Source: Chaetorhynchus papuensis
Taxonomy: Eukaryota > Chordata > Aves > Passeriformes > Rhipiduridae
NCBI GenBank assembly: GCA_013396525.1
Contig: VWYX01000355.1
Location: 62,001 to 126,000, forward strand
Direction: 5' to 3'
Length of the DNA stretch: 64,000 bases
Shown here: positions 59,546 through 64,000 of the stretch, in pieces
Position numbering within the stretch: the stretch's first letter is position 1
Layout: each line of letters opens with the position of its first letter
Made by a program: the position numbers and the translations under genes
The notes under the pieces: generated by a model
Told to the model about the DNA's origin: nothing
Seen by the model: the letters and a program-made list of their open reading frames with translations, nothing else
The model's database searches: none

Positions 59546-61374
59546 GCTGTAGGAGAAACTAAATTAGTGAAAAAGTAAGTTTTGTCACATTAATTTATGC
59601 AGCCCACCCTTCTATAACATCACAGCTGTAGTGTTAGGGGCTGCATCAAATATAATTTTCCTGCTGCTTCAAGTATTCGTAATCAATGTGTGTTCAGGAA
59701 GATGGCTGCAGGATAGATAAATCCATCATTTAGATGTTGTCTCCTTCATCCTTGAAGTCAAATTCTAAGTGTTGGGAATAGCAGGAGCTTTGCTGAGAGC
59801 CCAGCAGAAACTTGCTGTCTAATTGAGATTTAGTGCCTTGTACCATGGAGGTTCCTCTACCATGAGGGCAGCCAAAAGCACATCTCTGCCATACTTTGCT
59901 AAATTTCCTAGCTCTGCTCGGAGCCCTGAGGCAAAAGAGTTGCTAAATGTTGTTCTTATAACCAAGAAGTCTAAGCAAAATCCATATTTTTCTCCCCAAG
60001 AATCTTCTGGGAAATATCTTTCAATTAAAGCAGCAAAGTTAACAAACCAAACAAAAGCCGCTTTAAGTAGGTTCTTGACATGAAAGGAAGATTTAGGCTT
60101 GAATGATTAATTGAATGATTAGACATAAGCAACTGAAAATAGCATCTAAGAGCAGGATGAGCAGAGCCTCTTCAGTAATAGGAACTGCTGTCTGTATGGT
60201 TTACAATGTTTTTCTCACTGATAGCTGAACTGGCGTTGATTTGAGGTTAGTGCATGACCTGGGAGTCAAAGAAGTATGAGAAAAACATGTTTCTAACAAG
60301 TTGTTTAGATTTCAAGGACTGACTCTGAAAATTAATATCACAGAGGACTGCGTTTGCTCTTTTTTGGCAATATTTTATCAACCCTTTCCCCAGTGAGAGG
60401 GACAAAAAGAAAGATTGTGGTTCTGAACTGCTTGTATCTCCCCAACAGGCTTCACTCAGAGATCAAATGAAGGTACTGAGCTGTTGGCCTCAACTGGAAG
60501 CCTGTGTAAAGAGGCTCAAAATAGCAGTTTCGTTTTTGTTACGTGTTTACTTTCTTTTTTTTTTTGAGTGGGTGGCTGCTATTTTGGTTGTTTCAGAACA
60601 TCCTGCAGCACGGAGTGGTGTTAAGCGAAGAAAGATGTGGTTGCTTCTCATTTTGTGTGCCCGTGTGAAGAAGCTGTGCTCCCCATTCCTCCCCCAGTCA
60701 CACTGGGATGAAGCTGGAGTGGCTCTGTGTTCACCAGGGTGCACATCCAGATTTGCAGCAGTGCAGAGGAGGGCGGAATTTGGTCCCACACCGAGTGTTT
60801 CCTGAAGCCTGGTGAAAAAAACCCGTTACGCATTTAGTGTATTGCAGTTGAATTGAAGGGACTGATCCAAACAGGTGCTCCTTGTCTTAATTCCAGCTGA
60901 AGCTGGTGAGATCCAAGGCACTGAGTGTGCTGATGGAAATGGTTACTGTGCTGCAGGGCTGGGTTCACAGAGACTGGGAAGAGCAGCGTGTGCCAGGAGT
61001 CGTGCACCTCTGAGGAAAAGCTGCATCATGAGCCACAGAACTGCAGGTTTCCTGAGTCTGTGACCCTAAACACACTTCAGCTTGATGCTCCTGTCTCCAG
61101 TGGGAAACACTTTCAGCTCCCAAGGTGTAAAATAGCACAGATAAGACCTGCTGGTTGGTCAGATTTAGCAACTCTGGAAAAGGAGCATGAATCTCTCTCC
61201 TGTTTTAAATGTAAAATGACCTAAGTTTTAAAACTGGTGTAAACTTCCTTACTTTTAACTTGTATTCCTTTCTTTTCTTGAGGCTTCTGCAGTGAAAGTG
61301 ATGCTTGAATTCCTAAATATCCTCCCTTTGCCTTTCAGGTTTTAGTCTGATCTAAGGTTTATCTGACACTGTTC

Positions 61375-61680
61375 TTCTGTCTTGTCTCCCATCACCTTCC
61401 TCTGCACTCTCTCCTTTCCTCCTCCCACCCTTTCCTCTTCCATCTGCCATTTTTCTTTTTACTTGCCTTCTACATAATTTTGGTTTATCCTTTCATTTTC
61501 TTCTTGTTTTTTTTAGTTCCATAATTGCTTTAATTTGCTTCTTGGACTCCTGATAGCTTTTTTTGTTATCCTGCCTAGGACTCTTCATTGCCCCACTCCT
61601 TGCTCCTTTTTTTTTTTCCCTTTTCATTTTCACATTAGTTCTCTTTTACCTTTCTATTTTTTTTCCTTAAAATAGGTAGA
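61375..61680 (+). repeat. Long pyrimidine-rich tract
   Basis: About 300 bases dominated by C and T on the plus strand, with several T8-T10 runs and CTCC/TTCC units. It is interrupted by short purine-containing stretches. Confidence 0.7.
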
Positions 61681-63585
61681 TTTGTACACACTGTCATTTT
61701 ACAGCCCTGTCACTTCCACTCACCCATTTCTCTGGTTTTAGTAAAGCAATGTGATAATTTCTCTAGTTCTATAGACCAAAGAAATCTTCCATGATGGGCA
61801 AGAGTTGAATTTCTAAAACTTAAAAAAACACCCCTAAGAGAGGTTAGGGAGAGAAAGCATCTGACAAATATTGTTGTAAACCATCTTTATCCAATATCAA
61901 GAAACATTTAAAGGGCATAATAGGAGTTATTTTCCTTTTCAGACTTCCTGAGTGAAGGGCTATTTGCTTACCTTTGATATCGCCTCCTTAATTAGTGCTC
62001 AGGAAGAGAAGCATTTATGTAAAACTTCATAAAGTAATGGATTGGGAACAAGGACTATCTGGGAATGCCTGGAGAAGTCAGAAGAGACGTCCTGTCTCAT
62101 GAGTGGGTTGCTAGACTGACCTCCAGGAGAGAATGGCTTTTTGATCTGCTATGTGGTGGAAAGTTGCTTTATAATCTTCTGCCTCAGTTTCTCTTTTTTT
62201 TCCTGTTTATTTGAACATCTCTAGGGCAGGCACTGTTCCACCCCCTCACAACGTTTAGGATCATGATGCTTGAATTTACATAGTTTTGTTACTCTAATAA
62301 AATAAATGGAAAAAACAAACTAGAGAAAAACTATGAGATGACCTGGTTTCAATGCATCTGGAATCCTAAAACAGTAAAATAAAATAGGAAAAAAGCTTGT
62401 CTGGGAACAAATAATATGATTTTTTTTAAAGACTATAAATTGAGGGAAATATAATTGAAGTAATACTGGTTTGAAAAAGGTCCTCTGCAGAGTGGTAGCG
62501 CTGTGCTCTGAGACTCTGCAGGAGGATGGGAAGCGCTGTGTTTACTCAAAGTAGCAGGATGTGTGGGGAGTAACTGAGAAATGAACACTGGGCCTATAAA
62601 AAGAAGGTATTGTTACATCAGAGAAATAAATGTTTCATGAAGCTTTGTGAGAAGGCATGTTAATTATATATTGTGACAGAAAATAATAGCAGACTTTTTT
62701 TGTCTTATGAGCTGAAATCCTGATACTTCAGGTAAAATATCCTATAACATACAGTATGATTTAATGGTACACAGCACTTTGGAGTTTTTTTTTTTTTCTT
62801 GGTTTCCAGGATATTGTAAAAATTCCCTGGGAGTTGTGTACTCTAGGTTGTGTGATATCATTCCCATTATAAATGTGAAATGAAAGCAAACACCTTTGCA
62901 GAGTGGCTGGGCTTGCTTTGATAAGGATTTGTAGGACTTTTTCCTTGGAACAGCAACTCAGGGCTGCGAGGAAGGGGCAAATCTGTGGGCACTTTGGGTC
63001 AGTGGCAAGGAGAGTTGTGCCACCGACGGCAGTTCTGTATGAACAGGCTTTGCTGCTTGAGTAGGGGCTGGGTCAGTCCTCAGCCAGTGCTTGGCCACCT
63101 GTGCCAGTGAAATCTGGAGGGCTCATAGTTTGGGACAGGCCTTCCTTTGACATCCACAGACTGCAGCCCATGCTGGGGAAGAGTTTCACCCTACTACACC
63201 CAGGCACTCCTGGGTGTCCTTACTCCCACAGCAGAGCTCTTCCCTCTCCTTGCCTGTTCATACACGTGTGAAAGGACAATTACCAACATTTGCTACGTGA
63301 AATGTCTGTCAAGTCTTGCTGCTTTTAGAGCAGCTGATGATTGTGAGCGTGCAAGACTAGATGTTGTTTATAATTCTAAAAGTAATTGGCTTTGGATGAA
63401 TCACAAGCCTCTATTTCCAGTTTATAGGACAAAAAAAATAACCAATCAAAAACTCTTGACTCAGGGAATTTCACAAAATTCAGTTTCTTGCCAATTAACG
63501 TTAACTTTCAATTATTGATTATGATATTGGGAAATAAAGATGAGTAATTGGACAAGAATTTAGGGAAGTACCCCTTGGCTTCATT

Positions 63586-63780
63586 CCAGACATCTCTCCC
63601 TTTTCTTGACCTGCAGCCCCCTGTCTCCACATGGGGGGGTGGTGGGGATGGGATGAGGGTTGGTGTGTTGAGATTCTCTTTCCCTTGCTGCTCCTCTTTT
63701 CTTACTCAGCATCTCAGCACTGGCTGCAGTCTCCTCCTTCTTCTCCTCCTCTTCCTCATCCTCTTCTCTCATTTGCACAG
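63586..63780 (+). repeat. CTT/CTC-rich tract
   Basis: The core at 63730-63770 is a nearly pure run of CTCCTT, CTTCTC and CTCCTC units; purines on the opposite strand give a Glu/Lys-rich chance frame. Confidence 0.7.
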
Positions 63781-64000
63781 CCACGCTGCTCAGGTGGCTC
63801 CTCTCTCCTCACCTGCTTTTTTCCTGGTCTGTTGGACAGCGGTGATGCTCAGCTTGTGTCACTTTGATTAAAAAGCAGGAACACCTCAGTGAAGGCACGT
63901 GGAGACCCAAGCTCTGTGTGAACCTGCTGGCTGGCTGGCAGCTGAATGCCCCTGCCATCCTTGGATTCAGCAGGGCCAGGAGGAGCTGGGCAAGCCAGGT

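Larger units (their letters stand above)
57192..64000 (+). other. ITPR2: ITPR2 intron 2 (partial)
   Basis: Starts with GTCAGT and runs to the right edge without a recognisable next exon. It holds a CR1 tail at 57906, an antisense CR1 at 59218, and pyrimidine-rich tracts at 58920-59130, 61375-61680 and 63586-63780. Open frames here have no resemblance to IP3 receptor or other known sequences. Confidence 0.85.

Noticed and set aside
57192..64000. Possible third ITPR2 exon
   Set aside because: I looked for a frame encoding the next conserved block (DCLFKVCPMNRYS) and found none before the right edge.
1..64000. CRISPR arrays, bacterial operons, tRNA or rRNA genes
   Set aside because: The sequence is vertebrate; no regularly spaced repeats and no tRNA or rRNA sequence were recognised by eye. 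A tRNA scan would be the decisive test.

Overview
The window looks like bird nuclear DNA. It carries at least a dozen 3'-truncated CR1 LINE copies from several subfamilies, one solo LTR of avian ERV type, a CpG-island promoter with an assembly gap, and vertebrate exon/intron structure. The abundance of one CR1 subfamily and the LTR type suggest a neognath, perhaps a songbird; that is inference. There is no sign of prokaryotic content, and almost all open reading frames here are chance frames in non-coding DNA.

Left end (1-1349, minus strand): the 5' coding part of a dystroglycan (DAG1)-like gene that runs off the left edge. Two exons are well supported, and a third is tentative. They encode a signal sequence followed by a dystroglycan-type cadherin-like domain.

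Middle (about 1.35-27.6 kb): intergenic DNA between two divergent genes. It contains CR1 fragments, an unusual 159-bp-period duplication, and isolated motifs that resemble RFX, T-box and CTCF sites.

Right half (27.6-64.0 kb, plus strand): the 5' end of ITPR2, the type 2 inositol 1,4,5-trisphosphate receptor. Its CpG island is interrupted by 198 unknown bases. Coding exon 1 is at 28148-28239 and coding exon 2 at 57121-57191, separated by a 28.9-kb intron; the next exon lies beyond the window. The two exons join in phase and encode residues 1-54 of the amino-terminal suppressor domain. Intron 1 holds CR1 pieces, an antisense solo LTR, and AT-rich stretches with homeodomain-type motifs.

The two genes are not known to act in one pathway. 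A link through muscle biology (dystrophin-glycoprotein complex and calcium release) is only a thought. I found no clearly new multi-gene system. The most notable items are the dystroglycan paralogue with its extra intron, the overlapping upstream ORF at the ITPR2 start, and a few strong palindromic motifs.
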